From the NCBI RefSeq assembly GCF_900115265.1, contig NZ_FOVU01000013.1, forward strand, positions 88,179 to 152,178: a stretch of DNA of 64,000 nt, given 5' to 3'. A model generated the notes under the pieces. It was given only the letters and a program-made list of their open reading frames with translations, made no database searches and was not told where the DNA came from. The DNA comes from Bradyrhizobium sp. Ghvi. Its GTDB lineage: Bacteria; Pseudomonadota; Alphaproteobacteria; Rhizobiales; Xanthobacteraceae. Position 1 is the stretch's first letter; each line of letters begins with the position of its first letter. The translations under genes were made by a program, and so were the position numbers. Shown in pieces: positions 16,567-24,800 of the stretch.

Positions 16567-18222
16567 ATGATGACGGATCGAAACGACCTCGTGTTCGCCG
16601 ACACGATCGTGGACCATGTGCCCGGCAATGCTCCCGGCGCCCGGGAGATCGGCTTCGAAATTGCCGAGCACTACAACGCCAGCGAAATCCTGTTCGCTAA
16701 TCTCGTGGCGGGTCGTGCTGACAAGGTCGCGATTTTTACCGCGACCGGCAACACCAGCTATGGTGAATTGTGCGCCAAGGCCGCCAAATGCGGCAATGCG
16801 CTGAAGTCGCTCGGGCTCGTCGCCGGTGACCGCGTGCTGCTGCTGCTGAACGACACGGCGTCCTATCCCGCGGTGTTTTTCGGCGCGGTCCGTGCCGGCT
16901 TCGTGCCGATGCTGATCAATACGCTGTCGCCCAAGGACCTCATCGGCTTCTACCTGCATGATTCGGCCGCGCCAGTCGCGGTCGTCGATGCCGAGTACGC
17001 CGCCCTGTTCGACCGGGAAACGATTGCGGGAACACGGTTGCGCACGTTGATCATTCTCAACGGTGACGCAGCGCGAGAGCCGTCCTCAATCAAGGTGCTG
17101 GATGGCGATCGATGGTTCGCCCAATTTCCTGCAGAGCTGGAAGCTGCGCCCACGCGTCGCGATGACATGGCGTTCTGGATGTACTCCTCCGGCAGCACCG
17201 GCCGGCCGAAGGGGATCGTGCATCTCCAGCACGATATGGCCTACACGGCTGACAGCTTCGGACAGTACATTCTCGGCATCACCGAGAGCGATATCTGCTT
17301 CTCCGTGCCGAAGATCTTCTTCGCCTATGGCTTCGGCAATTCGATCACGTTCCCGTTCTCGGTCGGCGCCAGCACGGTGCTGCTCGCCGGGCGGCCCGAG
17401 CCGGGCGCTGTCCTGGACCTGATCGAGCGGTTCAAGCCGACGCTCTTCTTCGGCCTGCCGACGCTGTACAACGCGATGCTGCATCATCCGCGCATCGAAA
17501 CCGCCGACCTGTCGAGCGTGCGTCTCTGCCTGTCGGCCGCCGAAGTGCTGTCGCAGGATATCTTCAACGAGTGGAGGCGACGCTTCGGGCTCGAGATCGT
17601 CGAAGGGCTCGGATCGACCGAAGTGCTGCACATCTATCTCTCCAACACGCGCGAGCAGAAGAAGACTGGTACCGCCGGCAAGCGCGTGCCCGGCTACGAG
17701 ATCCGGTTAACGACACCCGAAGGGGCGCCTGTCGCCCAAGGCGAAGAAGGCGTGATGTGGGTGCGCGGTCACTCCAATGCGCCGTGCTACTGGAATAGGC
17801 CCGACAAGACTGCGCAGACCATGCGTGAGGCGGGCTGGATCTGGACCGGCGACAGGCTGGTTGAGGATGCCGACGGCTTCTTCACCTTCGTCGGCCGTGT
17901 CGACGATCTCATCAAGGTGAGCGGCCAGTGGATCTACCCGGTCGAGATCGAGCTGTGCCTGTCCGACCATCCCGCCGTCCGTGAATGCGCGGTCCTTGGT
18001 CTCGAGCTTCCCGATCGCCGTATGACCACGAAAGCCTTCGTGATCCTTCGCGACGGTCATGCGGCGAGCGAGACGTTGACGCGGGAGCTGCAGGATCACG
18101 TCAAATCGAAGCTGCTTCCCTACAAATACCCGCGCCTGATCGAATATCGGTCCGATCTGCCGAAGACGGGCACGGGCAAGATCGACCGGCAGAAGTTGCG
18201 CAGCGCCCCGTTGGTGGCCTGA
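16567..18222 (+). CDS. Benzoate-CoA ligase family aryl-CoA synthetase
   Basis: A 551-residue AMP-forming ligase. The P-loop motif YSSGSTGRPKG is at 206-216, the GLGSTEVLH motif near 355, the WTGDR motif near 430, and the catalytic lysine K538 in PKTGTGKIDR. The benzoate-CoA ligase branch activates an aromatic carboxylate with ATP and CoA. It starts 10 bp after the FAD monooxygenase, so the two are in one operon. Salicylate (2-hydroxybenzoate) is the most probable substrate, given the downstream gentisate enzymes. Confidence 0.85.
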   Translation: MMTDRNDLVFADTIVDHVPGNAPGAREIGFEIAEHYNASEILFANLVAGRADKVAIFTATGNTSYGELCAKAAKCGNALKSLGLVAGDRVLLLLNDTASYPAVFFGAVRAGFVPMLINTLSPKDLIGFYLHDSAAPVAVVDAEYAALFDRETIAGTRLRTLIILNGDAAREPSSIKVLDGDRWFAQFPAELEAAPTRRDDMAFWMYSSGSTGRPKGIVHLQHDMAYTADSFGQYILGITESDICFSVPKIFFAYGFGNSITFPFSVGASTVLLAGRPEPGAVLDLIERFKPTLFFGLPTLYNAMLHHPRIETADLSSVRLCLSAAEVLSQDIFNEWRRRFGLEIVEGLGSTEVLHIYLSNTREQKKTGTAGKRVPGYEIRLTTPEGAPVAQGEEGVMWVRGHSNAPCYWNRPDKTAQTMREAGWIWTGDRLVEDADGFFTFVGRVDDLIKVSGQWIYPVEIELCLSDHPAVRECAVLGLELPDRRMTTKAFVILRDGHAASETLTRELQDHVKSKLLPYKYPRLIEYRSDLPKTGTGKIDRQKLRSAPLVA

Positions 18223-18290
18223 ACCAGCAGCCTGCTCTCCCAAGTCTCCTGAAGTCACAGCCTAGAAACCCACGCTCACTGGAGTTCGTG

Positions 18291-19646
18291 ATGTCCGCTG
18301 CTGATATTGTCGACGTAACCGAGGTCATCGAAGAGGCGCGGTTCGGACGCCTCCAGCTTCTGATTCTCGTTCTTTGCGCGTGGATTGCGCTGCTCGACGG
18401 TTTCGACACCCAGGCGATCGCCTATGTCGCGCCTGTGATTGCCGAGAAATGGGGGATCGCCATGGCCGGCTTCGGTCCGATCTTCGGCGCGGGCCTCGCC
18501 GGACTCGCCGTCGGAGCATTCGTCCTCAGCCCGGCGGCCGACCGGCTCGGCCGAAAGAGCGTGATCCTGCTGTCCGTGCTGCTGTTCGGGGTGTTTGCAC
18601 TCGTCACGGCGCGCGCGACCACGCTGAACGAGCTCTTGGTCTACCGCTTCCTGACCGGCCTCGGCCTCGGCGGCGCCATGCCCAACATCGTCGCGTTGAC
18701 CAGCGAATACGCGCCGAAGCGGATGCGCGCGCTGCTCATCGCCATCATGTTCTGCGGCTTTCCGCTGGGCTCGACGATCGGCGGCCTGATCAGCGCGCCT
18801 CTGATCGCGGCGTTCGGCTGGCAGGCGGTCTTCGTCGTCGGCGGCGTGCTTCCGCTTCTCACCCTGATCGTGCTGTTGGCCTGGCTGCCCGAGTCGATCC
18901 GCTATCTCCTGACGCGCGACGTCGCAGATGTCAGGATCGCGAAATTGCTCGCGAGGCTTGATCCGGGCATCTCCGCGACCGCGGCGAGCCGCTACGTCGT
19001 GCATGGCTCGCAAGCGTCCGGTTTCCCGGCGACGAAGCTCCTCGTCGAAGGCCGAGCATCCATGACGGTGCTGCTATGGGTCGCGTTCTTCATGAACCTG
19101 CTCGTCATGTACTTCCTCGTGAACTGGATGCCCTCGCTGCTCAAGGCGAGTGGCCTGCCGCTCAAAATCGCGATCCTCTCGACGGCAGTGCTGAATGCCG
19201 GGGGTGTCGTCGGCGCGATCGTTCTTGGCCGCTTCGTCGATCGGCTCGAGCCGTATCTGGTGCTTGGCGGCGCCTATCTGGCCTCGGCGCTCTTCATCGC
19301 GGGGATCGCATTCGGGTCGGCCAACGTCTGGACGCTGATGATCTCGACCTTCCTCGCCGGTTTCGGCGTCGTCGGTGCGCAGATCGGCATGAACGCGCTG
19401 GCCGCCGGCCTCTATCCGACCGAGATCCGCTCCACCGGCGTGGGCTGGGCGCTGGGTGTGGGCCGCATCGGCTCGATCATAGGCCCGGTCGCGGGAGGCG
19501 TCTTGCTTGGCTTCGGGTGGACTGCGCAGTCCGTCGTCCTGACCGCGGCGGTGCCGGCCGTGCTGGCGGGCCTCGCGGTGATCGCTCTGCGCCGGCGGGA
19601 GCCGTCGCTCAAGCTCGTGCCATCGGCCGCGACCCTCCATCACTAA
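18291..19646 (+). CDS. MFS aromatic acid:H+ symporter (AAHS family)
   Basis: The start at 18291 (MSAADIVDVTEVIEEARFG) gives 451 residues with twelve hydrophobic segments. The LDGFDTQAIAYVAP segment in helix 1 is the hallmark of the aromatic acid/H+ symporter branch (PcaK, BenK type), together with PAADRLGRKSVIL in loop 2-3. It lies between the ligase and gentisate dioxygenase genes and probably imports the substrate of the pathway, such as salicylate, or gentisate itself. Confidence 0.85.
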   Translation: MSAADIVDVTEVIEEARFGRLQLLILVLCAWIALLDGFDTQAIAYVAPVIAEKWGIAMAGFGPIFGAGLAGLAVGAFVLSPAADRLGRKSVILLSVLLFGVFALVTARATTLNELLVYRFLTGLGLGGAMPNIVALTSEYAPKRMRALLIAIMFCGFPLGSTIGGLISAPLIAAFGWQAVFVVGGVLPLLTLIVLLAWLPESIRYLLTRDVADVRIAKLLARLDPGISATAASRYVVHGSQASGFPATKLLVEGRASMTVLLWVAFFMNLLVMYFLVNWMPSLLKASGLPLKIAILSTAVLNAGGVVGAIVLGRFVDRLEPYLVLGGAYLASALFIAGIAFGSANVWTLMISTFLAGFGVVGAQIGMNALAAGLYPTEIRSTGVGWALGVGRIGSIIGPVAGGVLLGFGWTAQSVVLTAAVPAVLAGLAVIALRRREPSLKLVPSAATLHH

Positions 19647-19660
19647 CAGCGAGACAGACC

Positions 19661-20737
19661 ATGTCCCATCAAGCCATCATGGCGCCGACCGCCGACACGC
19701 CGGAGCGTCGCGCTTTCTACGACAAGATCGACAAGAGGAATCTGACGGCCCTGTGGCTGTCGCTGGCCGATCTCGTCACGCCCGAACCGAGAAGCGCGTG
19801 CCGGCCCGCGTCCTGGCGCTTCGACGAGATCCGCGCCTACATGCTCGAGGCCGGAAACCTCATCACCGCCAAGGAGGCGGAGCGCAGGGTTCTCGTTCTC
19901 GAAAATCCGGGCTTGCGGGGGCAGTCGAAGATCACGACGGATCTCTACGCCGGCGTGCAGCTGGTGATGCCAGGTGAGGTCGCGCCGGCGCATCGCCATA
20001 CCCAATCCGCGCTGCGCTTCATCCTCGAAGGCGAGGGCGCCTACACGGCGGTGAACGGCGAGCGCACCATCATGCACGAGGGCGATTTCATCATAACGCC
20101 GCCCTGGGCCTGGCATGATCACGGCAACCCCAGCTCCGATCCGGTGTTCTGGCTCGACGGGCTCGACATTCCCGTCATCCAGATGCTGGATGCGTCGTTC
20201 GCCGAGCATCTCGATGTCGACGAACAGCCGATCATCCGTCCGGTCGGCGACAGCGACGCCCGCTATGGCGTCAACCTGCTTCCGGTCGACCACAAGGGCG
20301 GTGGCGGCACCTCGCCGGTATTCAACTATCCCCATGCACGCACGCGCGAGGCGCTCGAGCGGCTGCGGCGTGCTGCCGCCTGGGATCCCTGTCACGGGCT
20401 CAAGATGCGCTACACCAATCCGATCACGGGCAATCACGCCATGGCCACCATGGCGACCTTCATCCAGCTCTTGCCAAAGGGCTTTGCGACCGCGTCCTAC
20501 CGCTCGACGGACGCCACGGTGTTCGTGCCGATCGAGGGTAAGGGCCGCAGCGTCATCTCGTCTCGGACAGGCGAGGACATCGTGGTCGAGTGGGGCAAGC
20601 GCGACATCTTCGTCGTTCCTTCCTGGTGTCGCGTGCGTCACGAGGCGGTCGATGGCGATGCCGTGATCTTCTCCTATTCCGATCGACCCATTCAGGAAGC
20701 CCTGCATCTTTTCCGGGAGGACCGCGGCAATGCCTAA
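19661..20737 (+). CDS. Gentisate 1,2-dioxygenase
   Basis: The 358-residue product is a bicupin ring-cleavage enzyme. The iron site is visible as H111-R-H113 in HRHTQSALRFILEG, with H152/H154 in PPWAWHDHGN further on, and a second cupin domain forms the C-terminal half. It opens gentisate between C1 and C2 to maleylpyruvate, using O2 and Fe(II). It is 14 bp from the MFS gene and overlaps the fumarylpyruvate hydrolase gene by 8 bp, so the two ring-cleavage enzymes are coupled. The family also contains 1-hydroxy-2-naphthoate and salicylate dioxygenases, but gentisate fits the context. Confidence 0.88.
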   Translation: MSHQAIMAPTADTPERRAFYDKIDKRNLTALWLSLADLVTPEPRSACRPASWRFDEIRAYMLEAGNLITAKEAERRVLVLENPGLRGQSKITTDLYAGVQLVMPGEVAPAHRHTQSALRFILEGEGAYTAVNGERTIMHEGDFIITPPWAWHDHGNPSSDPVFWLDGLDIPVIQMLDASFAEHLDVDEQPIIRPVGDSDARYGVNLLPVDHKGGGGTSPVFNYPHARTREALERLRRAAAWDPCHGLKMRYTNPITGNHAMATMATFIQLLPKGFATASYRSTDATVFVPIEGKGRSVISSRTGEDIVVEWGKRDIFVVPSWCRVRHEAVDGDAVIFSYSDRPIQEALHLFREDRGNA

Positions 20738-21437
20738 CGCCGACACTCACTCTGATTTCGTTTTGCCGCCGCCGCCGCATGCCTCGGTCGCGGTCCACAA
20801 TTCGACGGCCCGCTTTCCGGTGCGCCGGATCATCTGCGTTGGCCGCAACTACGCGGCGCACGCCCGCGAGATGGGGCGCGATCCCGATCGCGAGCCGCCG
20901 TTCTTCTTCTTGAAGCCCGCGGACACGGTCGTGGACGACGGCACGACGGTTCCCTATCCGCCGCAGACCAACAATTTCCATTACGAGATCGAGCTGATCG
21001 TTGCGATCGGGCACGGCGGAACGGACATCCCCACGGAGCGCGCGCTCGATCATGTCTGGGGCTACGGCGTTGGCATCGATCTAACCCGTAGGGATCTGCA
21101 GCTTCAGGCCCGCGAGCAGGGCCGTCCCTGGGATTGGGGCAAGGGCTTTGATCTATCGGCGCCGATCGGCCCGCTGCGGCCGGTCTCGGAAGTCGGTCAT
21201 CCCGACGCCGGGCGCATCTGGCTCGCCGTCGATGGTGCGCTCAAGCAGGACTCCGATATCTCCAAGCTGATCTGGCCCGTGCCGGACATCATCTCGATCT
21301 GCTCGCAGTCGATCGCTCTCAAACCTGGCGACATCATCATGACCGGCACGCCCGAGGGCGTCGGCCCCGTTCAGCGGGGGCAAGTGATGACGGGCGGGAT
21401 CGAGGGACTGGGCGAAATCAGGATACCCGTAGAATAG
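20730..21437 (+). CDS. Fumarylacetoacetate hydrolase-family enzyme, probable fumarylpyruvate hydrolase
   Basis: A 235-residue FAH-fold protein. It has the family signatures IICVGRNYAAHAREMG, FFFLKPADTVVDDG, an NFHYEIELIVAIG metal-binding segment, and a GDIIMTGTPEGVGP C-terminal motif. In the gentisate pathway this enzyme splits fumarylpyruvate to fumarate and pyruvate, or hydrolyses maleylpyruvate directly. No maleylpyruvate isomerase gene is present beside it, so the isomerase is either elsewhere or not used. The start overlaps the end of the dioxygenase gene. Confidence 0.85.
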   Translation: MPNADTHSDFVLPPPPHASVAVHNSTARFPVRRIICVGRNYAAHAREMGRDPDREPPFFFLKPADTVVDDGTTVPYPPQTNNFHYEIELIVAIGHGGTDIPTERALDHVWGYGVGIDLTRRDLQLQAREQGRPWDWGKGFDLSAPIGPLRPVSEVGHPDAGRIWLAVDGALKQDSDISKLIWPVPDIISICSQSIALKPGDIIMTGTPEGVGPVQRGQVMTGGIEGLGEIRIPVE

Positions 21438-21470
21438 GACTGTTGAAGTTGAGCTGAGCGGGGATCGCAC

Positions 21471-21507
21471 GCCGCGCCCGCCTTCGCCCGTTGGGCTTCG
21501 GCGCGGC
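21471..21507. terminator. GC-rich hairpin between convergent genes
   Basis: GCCGCGCC (21471-21478) and GGCGCGGC (21500-21507) are perfect inverted arms. They lie in the gap between the gentisate-pathway operon and the convergent MarR gene, in a GC-rich palindromic repeat region. A terminator role is inferred from position; no T-run follows. Confidence 0.35.
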
Positions 21508-21593
21508 AGCCTTCACTCGCTTCGCTTTTCGGTGTGTGTCTTCGCCTCCGAATTGGGCCGCGGGCTGAGCAAAACGCCAACCTCCGATTGGCT

Positions 21594-22205
21594 CTATCGA
21601 CCGCTAAGGCGCGTTGCGCGCCGCTTCTTGCGGGAGTCCGACGGACTCGCTGTGGAGGCCCGCTGATCCTCCTGCGACTTGAGCGTAGCCTGCACATGTA
21701 TGGCCAGCTTCAACGCGCTATCAGCGTTTGAAGCGAGCCGGGACAACAGCTGGCCCAGCATTTTGAATTCCTCGCGCGTCAGCATTCCAAACAGTGCGTC
21801 GTTGACCGGCCGCTGCAACGCGGCAAGGCGGATCAACAGGCTCATTCCGTGCTGGGTGAGGGCAAGCTGCACCCGCCGTCCGTCTCCGGGATGGGGACGT
21901 TTCTCGAGCAGACCGTCCGATACCAGCTTGTTGATCTCGTTGGTAACGAAGGCGCCGCTTAAGTACAGCCGCTCGGCGACCTGATTGACACCCATCGGTT
22001 TTTCCGCGGTCGAATTCTTGATCGCGATCAGGATCAGATACTGGGTGGGCGATAGACCGACAAAGCTCGCGAATGTCTCGCGGGCGGCTTCCAGGCTCCG
22101 TCCGAACGCAAAATAGTCGTAGAGGACGCCGCGAAGCGTGCGATCTCCGTCCTTGTCGAGCAACTCGGGCTTCGAGGCCGTCAGCAGCGCATCGGACACG
22201 GGCAT
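21594..22205 (-). CDS. MarR-family transcriptional regulator
   Basis: From MPVSD at 22205 (GGAG just upstream) the product is about 203 residues. The MarR winged-helix core runs through SPTQYLILIAIKNSTAEKPM, GVNQVAERLYLSGAFVTNEI, the helix NKLVSDGLLEKRPHPGDGRR, then VQLALTQHGMSLL. The tail is basic. It is divergent from the flavin reductase/monooxygenase operon, and a perfect inverted repeat sits on that promoter. Repression relieved by an aromatic ligand is the usual mode for this family and the likely one here. Confidence 0.85.
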   Translation of the reverse strand: MPVSDALLTASKPELLDKDGDRTLRGVLYDYFAFGRSLEAARETFASFVGLSPTQYLILIAIKNSTAEKPMGVNQVAERLYLSGAFVTNEINKLVSDGLLEKRPHPGDGRRVQLALTQHGMSLLIRLAALQRPVNDALFGMLTREEFKMLGQLLSRLASNADSALKLAIHVQATLKSQEDQRASTASPSDSRKKRRATRLSGR

Positions 22206-22272
22206 TCTCTCCGCAAAATCATAGCGTTGAACGCTGCCTAAAGAGCACGGATGCGCTCGGTCAGCAAGGGTA

Positions 22273-22320
22273 TTGACATTTCCAAATAGCTTTGTCAAAA
22301 AGCTATCTGAGAATTATAAA
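22273..22320 (+). promoter_or_regulatory. Promoter of the flavin-monooxygenase operon with MarR operator
   Basis: Arms ATAGCTTT (22286-22293) and AAAGCTAT (22299-22306) form a perfect 8-bp inverted repeat with a 5-bp spacer. It overlaps TTGTCA (22292-22297), which lies 17 bp upstream of TATAAA (22315-22320), a good sigma-70-like pair for the gene starting at 22347. A repressor bound to the repeat would cover the -35 box. The divergent MarR gene is the natural candidate repressor. Confidence 0.65.
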
Positions 22321-22346
22321 TCAGGACCTGCGACGAGGCGGTATCC

Positions 22347-22865
22347 ATGGAGGATCGTGCATTCAGGCGTGCCCTCGGCGAATTCGCCACCGGCGTTGCG
22401 GTGGTGACTGCGCGCGGCAAGGGCGGAGAGCTCATCGGCATGACCATGAGCTCGTTCAACTCCGTCTCGCTCGATCCGCCGCTCGTTCTCTTCAGTGTCG
22501 ACCGCAAGGCCCGCAGCCTGCCGGCAATGCTCGAAGCCAAGGGCTTCGCCGTCAACATTCTCGCGCGTGATCAGGAGCAGATCTCCAACCAATTCGCGCG
22601 CGCTCTGTCCGACAAATGGGACCAGGTGAAGACGTCGGTCGGCCATGCCGAGGCTCCGCTGATCTCAGGCGCGATGGCCCATTTCGAATGCGCGCCCTAC
22701 GCGATCTACGAGGGCGGCGACCACGTGATTTTCGTCGTCCGTGTCATCAAGCACGCGAGTCGGACCGAGGCCGCCGCTCCCCTGATCTTCTTTCGCGGCC
22801 GCTACCGCGATCTCATCGACGAAACCGAGCGCGAGCCGACCTGGCCGCTCCCCATTCACTACTAG
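22347..22865 (+). CDS. Flavin reductase of a two-component monooxygenase
   Basis: A 172-residue flavin reductase-domain protein of the HpaC type (FRRALGEFATGVAVVTARG, TMSSFNSVSLDPPLVLFSV, FAVNILARDQEQISNQFAR). Such proteins use NAD(P)H to make free reduced FAD or FMN for a partner oxygenase. The partner is evident: an HpaB-like oxygenase gene begins 20 bp downstream. It is the first gene of the MarR-controlled operon. Confidence 0.88.
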   Translation: MEDRAFRRALGEFATGVAVVTARGKGGELIGMTMSSFNSVSLDPPLVLFSVDRKARSLPAMLEAKGFAVNILARDQEQISNQFARALSDKWDQVKTSVGHAEAPLISGAMAHFECAPYAIYEGGDHVIFVVRVIKHASRTEAAAPLIFFRGRYRDLIDETEREPTWPLPIHY

Positions 22866-22885
22866 CTTTGAACCGGAGACCTGCG

Positions 22886-24355
22886 ATGCGTAGCGCAAAG
22901 GAATATCTGTCAGGCCTGAAGGATGGCCGGACCATCTACATCAATGGCGCCTCGGTCGGCGATGTCACGACGCACCATGCCTTCCGCAACCTCGCCAGCT
23001 CCATGGCGGGCCTGTTCGACTTCGCAAGTGCGCCGGCGAACGCGGATCTGATGACGTTTGACACGGGTGCAGGTCGCGCCAACCGCATCTGGCAGCTTCC
23101 GACCTCCTATGCCGAGCTCGTGACGCGGCGAAAGGCGCTGGAGGCGTGGGCCTCGCTGCATGCCGGCTTCATGGGGCGCGCGCCGGACCACGTGGCGTCC
23201 TGCATTTCCGGGCTCTACATGGGGCTCGACGCCTTCAAGGCATATGATCCCGCCCGTGCCGGCGCGCTTGAGAGCTACTACCGCTACGCCCGCGATAAGG
23301 ACCTCTATCTCACCTACGTCATCATCAATCCGCAGGCCGACCGTTCGAAGGGGGCCGCCGAACAGGCGGATCCGTTCCTCACCGCCGGCGTCGTCGACCG
23401 CGATGCCGAGGGGATCACGATCCGTGGCGCCAAGATGCTCGCCACCGGTGGCGTGGTGGCCGACGAGGTCTTCGTCACGACCATCCAGCCGATGCGTCCC
23501 GGCGAAGAACGCTATGCGATGTCGTTCGCGATTCCGATGAACACCAAGGGCCTCAAGATGCTGTCGCGCAAGTCCTACGAGGATGCTGCCGGCGCCGTGT
23601 TCGACAATCCCTTGTCGAGCCGTTTCGACGAGAACGACTCGGTTCTGTATTTCGATGACGTGAAGGTGCCATGGGACCGTGTCTTCATCGAAGGCAATGT
23701 CGAGATGTGCCAGAAGCAGTTTCACGCCACGCCGTGCCACGTCTACCAGAACTACCAGGCGATGGTCCGCCTGAGCGTCAAGCTCAAGTTCCTGACCGGC
23801 CTTGCGCATCGGACCGCGGACATGAACGGCGTCACCCAGTTCCCGCAGGTGCGCGAAATGCTCGGCCAGCTCGCTGCCGAGACCGGCATGGTCGACGCGC
23901 TGGTGGCCGCGATGGAAGCCAAGGGCACGCAGGTCGGTCCTTATTTCATCCCGGACCGTCACACGCTCTATTCCGCGCAGGTGCTGACCCAGCAGCTCTA
24001 TGGGCACGTCATCAATACGCTCCGCGAGCTCGCCGGCGGCGGCATGATCATGCTGCCTTCGTCGGTGGCGGACTTCGACAATCCCGAGATCGCGGCCCTG
24101 ATCGGCAAGACCCAGCAGTCGCCTAAGGCCAACTCGCATGACCGGGTCAAATTCTACAAGCTCGCCTGGGATGCTGTCGGCTCGGAGTTCGGCTCGCGCC
24201 ATCAGCAATACGAGATGTTCTACGCCGGCGCGACCTTCGTCACCAAGGGTCATTCCTATCGCACCTACGATTGGGCCGGCGCCGACCGGCTGGTGCAGAC
24301 CATGCTTGATTCCTACGACCTCAACGGGGTCTCGGCCGCCAGCAAAGCCGCCTGA
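22886..24355 (+). CDS. 4-hydroxyphenylacetate 3-hydroxylase-family (HpaB-like) flavin monooxygenase
   Basis: A 489-residue class D flavin monooxygenase. It resembles HpaB and related phenol hydroxylases: an N-terminal start MRSAKEYLSGLKDGRTIYIN, a helical acyl-CoA-dehydrogenase-like core, FDDVKVPWDRVFIEGN and a C-terminal helical domain. With reduced flavin from the adjacent reductase it should hydroxylate or otherwise oxidise a phenolic or related aromatic compound. The exact substrate is not readable, and the family spans hydroxyphenylacetate, chlorophenols and several plant aromatics. The ABC importer and amidase in the same run suggest an imported aromatic acid or amide. Confidence 0.85.
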   Translation: MRSAKEYLSGLKDGRTIYINGASVGDVTTHHAFRNLASSMAGLFDFASAPANADLMTFDTGAGRANRIWQLPTSYAELVTRRKALEAWASLHAGFMGRAPDHVASCISGLYMGLDAFKAYDPARAGALESYYRYARDKDLYLTYVIINPQADRSKGAAEQADPFLTAGVVDRDAEGITIRGAKMLATGGVVADEVFVTTIQPMRPGEERYAMSFAIPMNTKGLKMLSRKSYEDAAGAVFDNPLSSRFDENDSVLYFDDVKVPWDRVFIEGNVEMCQKQFHATPCHVYQNYQAMVRLSVKLKFLTGLAHRTADMNGVTQFPQVREMLGQLAAETGMVDALVAAMEAKGTQVGPYFIPDRHTLYSAQVLTQQLYGHVINTLRELAGGGMIMLPSSVADFDNPEIAALIGKTQQSPKANSHDRVKFYKLAWDAVGSEFGSRHQQYEMFYAGATFVTKGHSYRTYDWAGADRLVQTMLDSYDLNGVSAASKAA

Positions 24356-24371
24356 ACAGGAGAGACAGCAC

Positions 24372-24752
24372 ATGCCCGTCAACAAGAAGCACGACGAATT
24401 CTACACGCTCGACATGACCACCGGCTGGGAAGTGCCGGCGGGATATCCGGCCGGCATCCAGCAGAAGATCATTTCTGGCGGATTGGACGAGGAGAACCGG
24501 CGCGGGACGCGGACGCGGCTGCTCCGCTTCGCGCCGGGGGTCTACACCACTGCACCGTTCTCCCACGAGTATTGGGAAGAGGTTTATCTGGTCTCGGGCG
24601 ATCTGATCGTCGGCAACGATGCGAAGGGCGAGGGCGGAGAGAGCTTTCCGCCGAACACTTATGCCTGCCGCCCACCGCACGCGCCGCATGGCCCGTTCAA
24701 GTCGGTGAACGGCTGCCTGCTTCTGGAGATGCACTATTTCGATCCGGTGTGA
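24372..24752 (+). CDS. Cupin-domain protein
   Basis: A 126-residue single-cupin protein, 16 bp downstream of the monooxygenase. The metal-binding type residues H, E and H are visible in PFSHEYWEEVYLVSGDLIVG and in ACRPPHAPHGPF. Small cupins of this ChrR-like kind can be dioxygenases, isomerases or accessory proteins. Because the operon lacks any other obvious ring-opening enzyme, a catalytic role on the monooxygenase product is possible but not shown. Confidence 0.7.
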   Translation: MPVNKKHDEFYTLDMTTGWEVPAGYPAGIQQKIISGGLDEENRRGTRTRLLRFAPGVYTTAPFSHEYWEEVYLVSGDLIVGNDAKGEGGESFPPNTYACRPPHAPHGPFKSVNGCLLLEMHYFDPV

Positions 24753-24800
24753 TCCGGATCGCGGCCGCACAACATCATTCGACCAGCACAAGGGGGAGTC

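Noticed and set aside
19643..20746. 367-codon open frame antisense to gentisate dioxygenase
   Set aside because: Shadow of a recognised enzyme gene with typical high-GC antisense composition.
22910..24385. 491-codon open frame antisense to the HpaB-like gene
   Set aside because: The sense strand encodes a clear monooxygenase; the antisense product is His/Arg/Gly-rich with no motifs.
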